A stretch of DNA of 64,000 nucleotides from Neocallimastix lanati (nom. inval.). Lineage: Eukaryota > Neocallimastigomycota > Neocallimastigomycetes > Neocallimastigales > Neocallimastigaceae. Under the pieces are notes generated by a model. The model did not search any database. It was given only the letters and a program-made list of their open reading frames with translations, and was not told the origin of the DNA. The position numbers and the translations under genes were made by a program. Every line of letters starts with the position of its first letter. The first letter of the stretch is position 1. The stretch covers positions 506,001-570,000 of the forward strand of contig JACVTC010000038.1 of NCBI GenBank assembly GCA_016946835.1. Direction: 5' to 3'. Shown in pieces: positions 46,654 through 60,112 of the stretch.

Positions 46654-46822
46654 AATTTAATTTAACTATATTAGTTATAATTGTAAATATATGATGTACA
46701 TCATTAATACGCCTCATAATATTTTACATTATACAAAATAATGAAAAACATATTTAATTTAATAAATAAGTAAATCTTAATTATACAAGACTTAATTAAA
46801 ATATTAAACTTTATTTTTAACA
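46654..46822 (-). repeat. 5' LTR of the copia element
   Basis: The 169 bases are identical to 40489-40657. On the minus strand the LTR begins TGTTAAAAATAAAG. It carries the 14-base palindrome ATGATGTACATCAT at 46691-46704. The shared part ends without the usual CA; extending to 46637 would give an end in TATACA, but that part is not shared with the other LTR. Confidence 0.88.
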
Positions 46823-47743
46823 TAATAATATATATATATTATAAATGTATAAATTTTATATTTTTTATATATAAAACTTTTCTATTTGTAATTTATGAAA
46901 ACTGAGCATGTATATTAAAGATTAGAATCAAAAATTAATTGTCATAAGAAAAAGAAAAACTAAATAAAAAAAAAAAAAAAAAACTTTTATTTTTTATATT
47001 ATTTCATATTTTATTGTACATATTATTACACATTTTTATTTGTTCAAATTAGATTAACTATTCACATTTTATTTTTTTGTTTATACTTCTGAATCTATTT
47101 GAAAATATGGCTCGCCTTTAATTAAAATAAAGAACAACTTTAAAAAGTACTAAATTTTATTTATAAACAATTATTATTTTATTAGCCACGTTTAAATCAT
47201 GAATTTTTTATAACACATTGACTTTTATATAAATAGAAAATTAATATCAATATAACCTTAAAATATAAAAAAAAAAAAAAAAAGAAAAAGAAAAAAGAAA
47301 AAAGAAAAAAGAATAAAACTTTAAAGTTTATTAAATATAAAAAAAGAAAAAAATTAAAATAAATAATTTATTTATTAACAAATTATTTATTAATAATTAT
47401 ATTAATTAAAATATTAATATTTGATTTATTTTAAATTTTAAATCTTTAATCTGGATAACATATATGAAAACCCTTTTTAAAAGTACAATGGAAGAAATGT
47501 ATAATAATAAGAAGAAATAATGATTATCAATTAAAAAAGAATAATATCAGCTATTTATTGGTAAATTGCCTATTGGTAAAAAATAATCATTATTTTTTAT
47601 AATAGTATATAAAATAAGACCTTAATATTAGAAAAATCAATATATATAATAAATATATATATATATTTTATAATTTATATTGTGAAAAACTGTTATCATA
47701 TTTAAAATAGTCTTAATAAAATTAATTAACATATTTTATTTAT

Positions 47744-47793
<50 letters not shown>

Positions 47794-48083
47794 TTTGATT
47801 ATTTAAAAAAAAATGACGAAGATATCAAACATATAACTAATAATAAAATAAAATTTTCTTTTGGGAGAATAAATAATATATATAGTATAAATAAAGAATT
47901 AATAGCAATAAAATAATTTTTTATAATATATTAGTATCTATATTGTTTGATTTGGTAAACTAAAAATAAATTAATGGAAATTAATATTTAATTTTCTAAA
48001 TAATAATACTATTATATTCCATTCCTTTTTATACTACATAGGAATAAATTATTTATAATATATATTTTAATATAAGCTTAATC

Positions 48084-48114
<31 letters not shown>

Positions 48115-48932
48115 TTTATTTAACCTACTTTTTTTTTTTTGGTATACTTTGTTTCATTTTTTTATTGTTTATTATTTATTGTTTATTTGGTCAACTTTAT
48201 TATCATTATTATTATTATTATTATTAATTATTAATTATTATTTATTATTTATTAATTATTATTTTAAATTTTAAAAAAAAAAAAAAAAATTCTCATTATT
48301 AAATTTTTATTACTTTTGATTTATATATTAAATGCTTTTATAAGTAAAACTGAAGTAATAACTTTTCTTTTTTTATAACAATTAAATAATTTTTTTATTT
48401 AGTTTAATGTGTAATATACATATTTTTAAAAATAATTATTTTGAATTAATGAAGTACATAGTAATTATTTAAGTAAAACAATAAAACTTTAAATATTTGT
48501 TATACAATAATGTAGATTTTGTCCTTTTAATACTGAATCATTGATTTAAAACAAAATCATAACAAAAAAGGATTTTTTTTTTTTTAATAAATTATAATTT
48601 ATTTATTTACTTATTAATTTATTTATTTATTTATTTTTAAATTTACATATTTATTTAATAAATAATATAAAATATAAAGGAGTTTTTTTTTTTTTTTTTT
48701 GATCAGTTAATTAAACTGAATTACATTTTTTTTTCCTTCTTCTTCCTTTTTTTTTTTTTTTTCTTTTTAAATATTAAAATTATTATTCCTAATATAAATC
48801 ATTATACCCATTCAATCATTTAGTAAAATATAGATATAATATAATATATCAATATTTTAATCTAAAATAAAAATTAATAATTAAATAAATATGTCGATCA
48901 TATTTTTTTATATTAAAATCTTTATTTTCTAT

Positions 48933-48983
<51 letters not shown>

Positions 48984-49060
48984 TTTTTTGAAATATAATA
49001 AATATTTATTATGAATGTAATTTATTTAATAAATAATTAAAGAGTAGAAGATAATACAAA
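46823..49060. other. Gene-free A+T-rich region
   Basis: Notable only for long homopolymers (about 42 As at 47749-47790) and a TTTA array at 48929-48985. No gene is seen. Confidence 0.5.
48929..48985. repeat. TTTA microsatellite
   Basis: About 14 uninterrupted copies of TTTA. Confidence 0.9.
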
Positions 49061-49085
49061 AAAAAAAAAAAAAAAAAAAAAAAAT

Positions 49086-49300
49086 TAGGGTTAAAGTTCA
49101 TTTATTTAGGTTATAATGGTCTCAAAGTTAAAGGAAGTTAGGAACTGGAAAAGCATTCCGAGAAAAAATGTAATAGAAAATTCTCAATAATAATATGCAA
49201 ATGTTGAACACTCAATTAGGCCTGTCCAGCAATTATCTCCCTATGCGAAAAGCATATATGCCCTTGAAGGAGAGGGCTGAAAACAAGGGCGGTACAAATG
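49086..49300. other. Less A+T-rich island of unknown nature
   Basis: About 200 bases following a poly(A) run contain phrases such as GGCCTGTCCAGCAATTATC and GAAGGAGAGGGCTGAAAACA, unlike the surroundings. No long frame, tRNA fold or match to the SINE is visible. It could be a decayed repeat, a small RNA gene or an old gene scrap. Confidence 0.4.
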
Positions 49301-49608
49301 AAATAAAAAAATAATAATAATAAGTCAAGATAAAAATAAAATTATAATTGTATTTTTTTTTTTTTTACAGTAGCCGCAATTACAACGAACTTTAAACTTT
49401 GTTTATTTATTTATTAATTAATTACATGAATATTTTAAATTATTGGATAAAAAGTATAAATTAGTTATTTTCTTACTACTCTCTTAAAAATTTTTTCTTA
49501 TTTTTTTGTTTTTATTTTTTTTTTTTTTTTGTTTGTTAATAAAAGCAGCAAAAAAATAAAAATAAATAAATAAGTAAAAAGAAAAGATAAAATATTTATT
49601 TATTTATC

Positions 49609-49646
<38 letters not shown>

Positions 49647-49827
49647 AATACGTTACTTTATATTATTTAAATTATGTTAAAATACTTTTCATATACATTT
49701 TGTATTAATAATAATAAAGTATTTATACATAATATATATTTGAAAATTTCTTTCTAATTTTTTTTTTTAGAATTGATTTTTGATTAAAACTTTTTTTATA
49801 ATTTTATTTTCATTTAATATTTTATCT

Positions 49828-49829
49828 GT

Positions 49830-49928
<99 letters not shown>

Positions 49929-49931
49929 TTT
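49828..49931. repeat. TTTA microsatellite
   Basis: About 25 uninterrupted copies of TTTA. Confidence 0.95.
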
Positions 49932-52670
49932 TAGAATTTGGAATTATTAAATAAAATAATATTTAATTAAACTTAATATTAATTTATTATTTAAAATGTT
50001 TTTTTTTTTTTTTTTTATATATAAAAGTTTACTAAAAAAGGTAAAAATGTGTTCTAATAAATAATATTAATTGTTTAAACATTAATTAAATCTTTTACAA
50101 ATAATATAAATATAAATTATTTAAATGTATTGTAGTTATTAAATTAATAGGCGCTTTTTTTTTTTTTTTTTTAATATAGATATTGATTTATTTTTTAATT
50201 TATTTTATTAATAATAAATTTTTTATACATAATTAAAAAAAAATAAAAAAAAATAAAAAAATAAAAAAAAAAATTGATGTATATTTATATATATTATTAT
50301 TTTTGTATAACAAATATTTTTCTTCTGTTTTTTTTTTTTTATCTTTTTATAGATTTTTTCATTATTTTTTTTTTGGAATATAGACTTAATGACTTAATGT
50401 TACTATACATATAAATGATTATTAACATATGTTATATTTATTTTATTTATAAAGTTTCATTAAATATAGTGAAAAAAAAAAAAAATAAAAAAAATAAAAA
50501 AATCATAAAGCACATAAAAAATAAAATTAAGAAACAGAATTAATTTTTAAATAAAATAAAATAAAATAAAATTATTAATAATATAAAATTAATCTATTTT
50601 TATTATAAAACAAGGAAATATTAATTTCTTTTTTTATAAACTAAAAATTACATACAATATCTTAACAATTTTTAATTTTCATTAGTCATTAGTATAATTC
50701 AAAAATTTCTTTTTATGTAAAACAATTATATCATAAATTATACTTATACTTATTTATTACCTTATTCTTGTATAAACATATTACAATATTTTATATAAAC
50801 ATGACTAAAAAATTTGAAATAATTAAACCAAAATTATATAATAATTAATGAATATCTTTTATTATTACATTATTATTATTAATGTTATTACTATAAATAT
50901 TATTACTATTAATATTAATATTAATATTAATATTATTTATTATTATTATTATTTTTACTGATGATGGTTGATGAAAATAACTATAAATAAGATTAATCAC
51001 AGTACAACAAAATTAATATCATTGTAATAGTAATATTAAAGAAATAATAACAATACACCATACATTATAGATTATATCAGTAAAAATAATATTAACAGTT
51101 AATATAATTTCCAATTCAATATAATATATTTAAAAAAAAAAATAATTTATATAGTTTTAATATATATTTAATTAATTAGTAAAAAAAAATAATAATAATA
51201 ATAATTAAAAAATATATATTTATATGCATATTCAAAATATTTTATTTCAAAATTATAAAATATAATTACTTTATATAGTATTAAACAGTCATTTGTTATT
51301 AAATTAATATATTATTAGTAAATTTTATAATTTTATTTTTAATAATATTATTAAGAAAATAAATGAATTAATATCTATGGTAATTTTTTTCTATATATTT
51401 TTTATTATTAATAATAAAATAATAAAAATAAAATAAAAAAATATTTGTCTTTATATTAATATTTATTTTTTTCATTGTAAATAAAATTAAATCATATATA
51501 TAAAAAACTATAAAATTTTAGTTATTAATAAATCATACGATTTAAATAATTTAGTAAAAGTATTCATATATTTAATGGAAGATTATTTTTTATTGCGGTT
51601 ATTTTTTCTTCTAAACATTATAAAATACAAACAAATATATATATTGATATTAGTATTGAATTAAAATTTTATATTTGTAATCAATAATTATATTTATTTA
51701 TTAATTTATTATGAAACGTCAAATTATTTTATTTTTATTTTATTTTATTTTTTTTTTTTTTACTTTTTTTACTTTTTTTACTTTTTTTACTTTTTTTTTA
51801 TTTCTCGTTTTTTTTTTTTTTTTTTTTAATTATTTTCGTGAAAGACTTATTGTAAATTGGTATAATTTAATATATTATAAATATATTATAATATGTTATA
51901 ATTATATTTATAATTTTATTTATAATTATATTTATAATTTTATTTATAATTATATAATCTAATATTATATTTTAATTAAATAATATATTTATAATTTTAT
52001 TATTAAAATTATTATATTTTAAAATTATTATATTTTTTAATCAATTTAAATTATATTTAAAATTATATAATCAAATACTATATTTTAATTAAATAATATA
52101 TTTATGAATATTTAAAAAGTATTTAAAAACTAATATTAGGAAGAAAATTTAGTTCTGTTCTTTAATTGTTCATATTTTTTATTAAATATTAATTTTATTT
52201 AAATAAAAATATAGTTTATATTCAACAAGGTTTATAATATATTACATTATATATTAAATATAAATTAAAGATGGATAAAGAAATACTAATAAAATATTGG
52301 TTCTTATTTTAATAATTATTATATTAAAAATTTCAATATTAAGTTTAAAAAAAGAAGTTCAAATTATAGAACAAAAAATAAAAAAAGTATATAAGGAAAA
52401 AAAGTTTTGAAGTTTTTTTTTTTTATTTTATTTATCTTTTATTTTATTTTATTTTATTTTATTTTATCTAATTTTTAAAATATATTTATATATATATATA
52501 TATATATTTTTTTTTTGAATAATAAAAAGAAAATTAAATATAATTAGTAAAATAAATAATAAATAAATAATTAAATAAATTAAATAATAAGACAATAAAA
52601 AAAATAAAAATTTTTTTTTTATTTTTTATTGTTTTGATATTATATTGTTATAGATATATATATATAAAAT
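49932..52670. other. Gene-free A+T-rich region
   Basis: It contains homopolymer runs and several short direct repeats, such as TTTATAATTATATTTATAAT at 51905-51955 and a repeated AAATTATTATATTTT at 52005-52035. The short frame at 51711 is composition-driven. No gene is supported. Confidence 0.5.
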
Positions 52671-52673
52671 ATT

Positions 52674-52687
52674 GAGATTATAATCTC
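52674..52687. promoter_or_regulatory. 14-base palindrome upstream of paralogue 3
   Basis: GAGATTATAATCTC is identical to the core upstream of paralogue 2 and lies 210 bases before the start codon at 52897. Confidence 0.65.
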
Positions 52688-52896
52688 TTTTATTATATAT
52701 TGATAATCAAATATTTAATGGCAATATATCTTCTATAATTTATCATTAAAATAATAATAGCAATAATAGTGATAATATTTAGATATCAATATATATATAT
52801 ATAATATTAAAATTTATTGAAATTTCTGAAAAATCAGGAAAATATATTTTACTTTAATAAAATAAAATTATAAATTAAGAAATAAATTAAGAAACA

Positions 52897-54078
52897 ATGA
52901 ATACTACAAAAACTTCAAATAATATAAACTTTGATGGTTTAGGAAGATTTCGTGAAAAGGGATATTGTTCTAGTACATATGGGAATTTTTTAATTGGTTT
53001 TTGTGCTAAGACGCAAGATTCATTTTTCTATGTAAACGTTTTACAATTTGCTATTGTTACCCTTATGTATCTTAATGTAGGAAAAGGAAGATATTGGAAG
53101 ATATTATTTTACGCTGCTATAGGTGGTTTCGTTGGAAGTTTAATTGAAAATGGAACAGTTGCTTATTTGTGTAGAGAAAGTGAAAAGGAATCCAACGTTC
53201 CTCGTTTTAAAGTTATTACGTTCTTCCTTGCCGAGTTTTGTTGGATTGTTGAAGAATTTTCTGTTCCATTCTTAAATTTAACAAAAATGAAGGCTTTCTC
53301 TAAAGGAAAAGCCAACAAAGTAGTAAATTATGCTATATTTGGACTTTTCATTTTATTCGTTACCTTCAGATTTGGTATTGGATACTACCGTATGTCAAGT
53401 GGTCTATTATCAACTAATATGACAAAGTTTTATCATAGTTTAGCATTTGCTGTTATGGCTCTCGCTGATATGATTTGTACCTTTGGAATTCTCTATTTTG
53501 TAAAGAAAAATAATAGCCAAGAACATATTAAATCTTCAAATATTAATCATTACATTAAACGCTCAAGTTATATTATCTTAGTTTGTGTAGATATTGTTGG
53601 TGTTTGTCTTTCTCTCTTCAACTTTTTAATTGAACGTTTTGAAATTCCAGAAGAATATCTTACTCCATTCCATTGTATTAAATGTTCTTTCACTTTAATC
53701 TTAGCATGTGATGCTCTTCTCTTTAAATATAGTGTCAATACTAGTTCTAATCACGAATCTAGTAGTTACTATAGATATGGTGATACATATAACTACAATA
53801 ATTCTACAAAGACTGTTAATAATAGATCTCGTAATAATTACAATATAGATCTTACAAATAAAAGCCAAAATAATCAATTATCAAGTATTTCACCATATAA
53901 CTATCCATCTATTGATTATATAAAGTCTGATGTTGGTAGTTATCAATCTAAAAGTATAATAAAGAATTATACTAATATTAAGCCTAGTCAATCTTCAACA
54001 GCTTATGACACTACGTTAGATAGTGACAAGACTTATCAATCAAGCCAATTTGGATTTTTAAATTCTAAAAATTATTGA
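52897..54078 (+). CDS. Seven-span membrane protein, paralogue 3
   Basis: The 393-residue product has seven predicted spans (about 42-61, 68-92, 105-128, 143-164, 180-202, 225-245, 258-278) and a Ser/Asn/Tyr-rich tail. It shares GKGRYWKILFYAA, ENGTVAYLCRESE, EEFSVPFLNLTKMKAFSKG, NHYIKRSSYIILVCVD and CDALLFKYSVNTSS with its relatives. By eye it is closest to paralogue 2, with which it shares the tail motif KSIIKNYTN; all three end in Asn-Tyr. Acidic residues sit inside spans 2, 3, 5, 6 and 7. The start is preceded by AAGAAACA and is the first ATG of the frame. No introns, frameshifts or stops occur. Function is unknown; a sensor or transporter in a membrane is the most that can be inferred. Confidence 0.88.
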   Translation: MNTTKTSNNINFDGLGRFREKGYCSSTYGNFLIGFCAKTQDSFFYVNVLQFAIVTLMYLNVGKGRYWKILFYAAIGGFVGSLIENGTVAYLCRESEKESNVPRFKVITFFLAEFCWIVEEFSVPFLNLTKMKAFSKGKANKVVNYAIFGLFILFVTFRFGIGYYRMSSGLLSTNMTKFYHSLAFAVMALADMICTFGILYFVKKNNSQEHIKSSNINHYIKRSSYIILVCVDIVGVCLSLFNFLIERFEIPEEYLTPFHCIKCSFTLILACDALLFKYSVNTSSNHESSSYYRYGDTYNYNNSTKTVNNRSRNNYNIDLTNKSQNNQLSSISPYNYPSIDYIKSDVGSYQSKSIIKNYTNIKPSQSSTAYDTTLDSDKTYQSSQFGFLNSKNY

Positions 54079-54306
54079 TTTCAGACATTCAATAATTTTT
54101 CAAATTAGTTTATGTATAGTTAAATGGGTATAATTTAAACAAAAAAAAAATAAAAAAATAAAAAAAAAATAAAAAAGTAAATATAAGCAATCTTAATAAT
54201 AATGATATAATAACAATATAAAATTTAAAATTTAAAAGCATATTAATAGTTTTAATCAAATAATATTATAATAAAATATAATATATTTAGAAATATATTT
54301 TAATAG

Positions 54307-54366
<60 letters not shown>

Positions 54367-55020
54367 ATTAAAAAAAATATATATATACATTAAAAAAAAG
54401 CTGTACTAAGCTATAAAAATATTTTAATTTGAATATTTAAATGTATATTAAAAATTATAGAGAAGTATTTATTAATAATGTAAGTAAATAAGATAAAAGT
54501 ATATATTGTAATATACATAATAAAGATAGCCTGTATAAATAAAAAAAAATAATAATAAATGAATACATGGAAGTATATATTATAATTAACAAAAATGAAG
54601 ATAAAATGTATAAAAAAATAGAAATATATAAATATACGGAAGTATATATTGTAATAAACAAAATAAAGATAACATGCATAAATAAAATAAATATATATAT
54701 ATATATATATATTAGTAAGTATTAAAATATTGAATATACATAAAAACATAATTAGCGATTTTTATTTATTATAAATTCTAATAATATTCATTATTACAAA
54801 TTATTAATCATTAATATTTCCAATTATATTATTTATACATTATTAATTTTCATATTATTTTTATTATATTACTTATACTTTATTAATTAAATAATTCAAG
54901 TGTTTTATTTGTATTATATTACTTATACATTATTAATTTTCACATATTAATAAGCCATAAAATTATTTATTAACTACTATATTTTAATATTTTTAATTAT
55001 TATAATCATTGTAATTTACA
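54079..55020. other. Spacer with a 48-base poly(A) run
   Basis: A run of As at 54317-54364 and repeats of the phrase GAAGTATATATTGTAATA between 54460 and 54670. The hydrophobic short frames here come from these repeats. Confidence 0.5.
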
Positions 55021-55033
55021 TCTTCATTTATTA

Positions 55034-55203
<170 letters not shown>

Positions 55204-55392
55204 TTATTATTATTACTATTACTATTATTATTATTTATTATTAATAGTATTATTATTTGTTATTATTAACTATTAATAGTGGTATTATTATAGATTATTA
55301 ATATTTATTATTTGTTATAAATTTATATTTTAGTGTTATTAATTATTATAACTATTATACTTCATAAATTTCATTTTTTATTTATTATTAAT

Positions 55393-55394
55393 TA

Positions 55395-55487
<93 letters not shown>
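55393..55487. repeat. ATT microsatellite
   Basis: About 31 copies of ATT. The poly-Ile frame across it is not a gene. Confidence 0.95.
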
Positions 55488-55604
55488 AATTTCTATTATT
55501 ATTAAAATATTATTATTGCTATGAATAAAAAAAAAAAATCATTATTCATTGCCATTACTAATAAAGATTATTATATTAATAAATGATAACTATTAATTAT
55601 AATT

Positions 55605-56065
55605 TATTATTTTAACTTTTTATTAATTATTACTATTATTTTCTCTATTTCATATAATAGTATTATGATCTATTAATAAATAATAATAGATTATTAATTA
55701 ATTAGTTTCTTTAAAATAAATTAATATTCAAAATTTTATTATTTATTTTATTCAATAATTAAGTTAATTTTTATTAAAAAGATCGTGATAATAATAAATT
55801 TTACTTTTTAATAATAATATAATTATATAAGATAATATTATTTTAACTTTTTATTATTTATTATTATTATTTTCTCTATTTCATATAAGATATAATAGAT
55901 AATAGTATTATGATCTATTAATAAATAATAGATTATTAATTAATTAGAAAGTTTCTTTAAAATAAATTAATATTCAAGATTTTATTGTTTATTCTATCCA
56001 ATAATTAAGTTAATTTTTATTAAAAAGATCGTGATATTAATAAATTTTACTTTTTAATAATATAT
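55605..56065 (+). repeat. Tandem duplication of about 230 bases
   Basis: Two adjacent copies begin TTTTAACTTTTTATTA (55611 and 55841). They share TTTTCTCTATTTCATATAA, AGTATTATGATCTATTAATA and TTATTAAAAAGATCGTGATA, and end near 55830 and 56062. Small insertions distinguish them. Confidence 0.85.
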
Positions 56066-56082
56066 TAATATAAAATATAAGT

Positions 56083-56122
<40 letters not shown>

Positions 56123-56496
56123 TATGATTTATTAATTATTATACTATACTATTATAAATATAATTTATTGAGTATATATTAAATTATAATATCAATATTT
56201 AATATAATTTATTACATTTTATAAATAAATTTTATTATAAAGTAAATATATTAAAATTAATTATAAATCTTAAAAATTATAACATTTCTGGTGTATTTTC
56301 GGAAATTTTAATATATTTCTTTTATTTCATTTCATTTTAAATAACTTTTACAAAATTATAATATTATAATTAACTCAAATATAAAAGTATAAAATAAATA
56401 TTAAAGAATAATACTTTATATTAATTGACTTGATATTGTTAAAACGAATTATATTAAATTTTATTAAGTTTTATTAAATAACCTGTTTTTTTTTTT

Positions 56497-56534
<38 letters not shown>

Positions 56535-59338
56535 AACGCTTATAATATACTAAATATTAATTTTTTAAATCATCTTAACTAAAATAACTATATTTAATTT
56601 TAATTGTCTCTTCAATAAAAATTTGATTATATATTATTTTACCCCAATTCATTTAATTTTGATAGAAAAATCTTTTTTAGTCTTTTAAAAAAAAAAAAAA
56701 AAAAAAAAAGAAAATAATAAAATTAAGTTCTTCTTAAAATTGTAAAAATAGAAAAAGGAATATAATAATAATGATAAAATAAATTACATCATAATTTGAA
56801 TTAATAAAATTCTTATTGGGTTTCAAAAAAAAAAAAATAAAAAAAAAATAAAAATAAAAATAAAATATCAATACTTCGCGTAATAATTAATTTATAATAA
56901 ATATTTTTTAATACGTTAATATTTTCTCTTAAAATATATTTATTTATTTATTTATTTTTAGAATTTTTTTTATTATTTAATCAAAATTTCTAATTATCAA
57001 TTATATTATTACTATTATACACAGACGGAATATCTATAAAACTTATTATTAAAGGAATAATTTCTGAAAAATAAAAAAAAAAAAAAAATTGTTTCGATAT
57101 TACAAAAACAAATCAAATATATATATATATATAATTATTCCTTTAATTGCTTTAAAAAATACCTTTATTTTTCTTTTTCTTCTTCCATTTAAAATTTAAA
57201 AAAAAAAATGTGAATATTAATTATAAATATATATAGATAAATTATAAAAAAAAAAAAAATAAAATAACTTATATTTTTATTAAAATTAATAAATTGTTAA
57301 CAGCTTTATTTTAATATAAAAAAATAATGCACAATAACATTAACAAAGAATAAAAATAAAATATTCCGTTATATTAATGGGTACTCAGTAGATTAGTAAT
57401 TAGTAATTTGGTTATATTAATTGGTAATTTGGTTATATTAATTGATAATTTGGTTATATTTTCCATAATTTTTATTACATTTGGAAAATTGACTAATACT
57501 AATACCGTTATTAGTAGTAATATGATCTATTTATCATTATTAATATATATTTTTTTAACTTTATTATTATATTTATTATTATGTCTATTTATTATAATTA
57601 TGATGAAAATAATAATTTCCTATTTATCATTATATATAAATATTGGTTAAAACTATATAAAAATTTACATATTATATAGATTTTATAAAATATATATATA
57701 TTTATTAAAATGATAAATTATAAAAAAATAATAAGACATTAATTATTAATTATTATTAATAGTATATATATCTTTATATATTATATTACTATTTTCATAA
57801 ATTATATTAATATGAATTTAATAAATTAAAATTTTATGAATATATAAATGTATCATTTTTCAATTATATTAAAATTATTTTAATTATATATTATTTTTAC
57901 CTTTTAATTAAGTAATTAATAACATAAAAAAATAAAATATAAAAATAAAAATATAAAAACGGAAAAAATAATTTATAATATCCACTTATCCACTCTATTT
58001 ATTTATTTATTTATTTGATATTAATGACATTATAATGACATTATAATTTTAATTTTAACTTTTATAGGTTATTAAATTTTAGTTTTTTTTTTTTTTTTTT
58101 TTTTAAATTATAAAAAATTTTATATTGTAATACACATTAATGGATTTATCGTACATCATATAGTTAAAACTTAATTCATTTAAATAATAAATGTTTTAGT
58201 AACACCCAAAGAATTTAAAAAATCTTTATATAACAAAATAAAATATTATTACTTAATAATAGCCTACTAATATATTTTATAGACCAATAATAATGATTAA
58301 GGTTTAATTTTATTTTTTATATATTAAAAAAATTTTTTTTTAATAAAATCAATCAAAAAAATATATAATTAATAATAATAAAATAATCATAAAATGGGTA
58401 TGTTATATCTTTTATTAAATAAAAATTTTATAATATAGTTTTTCCATAAAATTTCTTATAATGATAATTATTAATTTGTTTCTTAATTAAATAATTTTAT
58501 ATTTATTATTATTATATATGTTTAATTATTAATTTAACTTGTATTATTCACTTATTGTCTTCATTGTTAACTGTTATTATAATTTTTATTATTATACCAT
58601 TATTAATTTTTTTTTTATTTGTTAATTTTTGATTAATTTTATTTTAAATATTATTTCTTTTTATTTATAATATTAAAAATTATCTTTATTGAATTAAACC
58701 ATTTAAATTTAAGTACCTAAAAAAAAATTAATTTAATATCTTAGTTTTAATAATTTTAAATGTCAAAAAAATATTTAATATCTAATTAATAATAATAAAT
58801 TTAAATGTTAAAAAAAAATATTATACAATTAATATTATTAATTATAAAATTATTTATTACACTTTATCAATGTTAAAAAATAAAAATCAAACAAAAATTT
58901 TTTTTGCCCATGTTGCTAAAGTGTTAATTATTTTCATTTTCTAATTTCTTCATTCTTTAAAATTCTTAATTTAAAAATATATATATATTATTTAATTGAT
59001 AAGTTTTTTTTTTTTTTATTTATCATTATATTAATTTTAGTTAATATTAAATTTTGTTTTTCTGATCTCTATATTTAAATTTATTGTTCAAATAATTTTC
59101 CTTGATAAATATTATATATATTAAAATTAAAATTATATTAAATTTCATTAATATTTAAAGTTTATTATAAAAAAATAATAATAATAATTAAAATTTAAAA
59201 AATGGGAAAATATTAAATTTTTATATTAATAAAAAAATATATATATATATATTATTCTTCTATGATATTAAAAATATTTATTAATATTACTATTACTATT
59301 TTCAGATGGGATATTTATAAAATTTATTAAAGGAATAA

Positions 59339-59369
<31 letters not shown>

Positions 59370-59545
59370 GGTAAATAGAAAAAATTATTATACTCTAAAA
59401 TCATTCCTTCAATTAAATTAAAATATGTTAAAAAAAAAAAAAAAGACTTATATATTGTATTATTATATTTTTAACTAAAGAGTTGATTTTGCGTTATTTT
59501 TAATATTTTACTTTTTTTTTTCTTCTTCTTCTGTTTGAAATTAAA

Positions 59546-59583
<38 letters not shown>

Positions 59584-60027
59584 ATTATTAATTATAAGAA
59601 TATATATATTTTTTTTAGACTTTCTCACATGATTTCTACATCATTGTAATATAAAACAAATATGTGTAGTAACATATTTATATAATTTATATATTTAATA
59701 GTAATTATTAAATATTAAATTTATATCTTTTTGATAATAATTATTTTATTTTATTTTATTTCAATATGTATTATTATAATTATAATAATTATAATACTTT
59801 ATTTCATATAAAATTTATATATTTCTATATATTAGAATATATAATTAATATATTACCTATTTCTTATAAATAGATTAAATTATTTATATTTGAAATAGAG
59901 AACTCTCTTGTAAATTTTTAGGAATTAGAATTATTATTTTAATTGTACGAATATTATAATTTCATTAATAAAATTTACTAAACTACCATTATTTAAAACC
60001 CACTGCTTATAAATTATTCCGCATAAA

Positions 60028-60112
60028 AGTCCCGTATATCAATTGGTAGGTCGCATGAGTGCATTAAGGAATCGAACCTTACATGCTTTATCATTCTGAC
60101 GTCGACGCTAAG
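60028..60112. repeat. Possible tRNA-derived relic
   Basis: The plus strand has GTATATCAATTGGTAGGTCG, like the 5' half of a tRNA. The minus strand of the adjoining part has TAAGGTTCGATTCCTTA, a perfect T arm with box B. The two halves point in opposite directions, so this is a scrambled remnant and not a working tRNA. It lies within extra sequence that the first unit of the segmental duplication lacks. Confidence 0.4.

Larger units (their letters stand above)
40489..46822 (-). mobile_element. Complete copia-type LTR retrotransposon
   Basis: This element of about 6.3 kb has two identical 169-base LTR cores, gag, and pol with protease, integrase, reverse transcriptase and RNase H in the copia order. 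A polypurine tract AGGGGGAA overlaps the pol stop codon and abuts the 3' LTR, which begins TGTTAAAA. Identical LTRs and unbroken frames indicate recent insertion. I see no clear 5-base target duplication, and no primer binding site matching initiator Met tRNA next to the 5' LTR. Confidence 0.93.

Noticed and set aside
55333-55524. Poly-Ile frame
   Set aside because: Translation of an ATT microsatellite.
57408-57650. Hydrophobic 80-residue frame
   Set aside because: The duplicate copy at 60240-60490 does not keep the frame, so there is no sign of selection for a protein.
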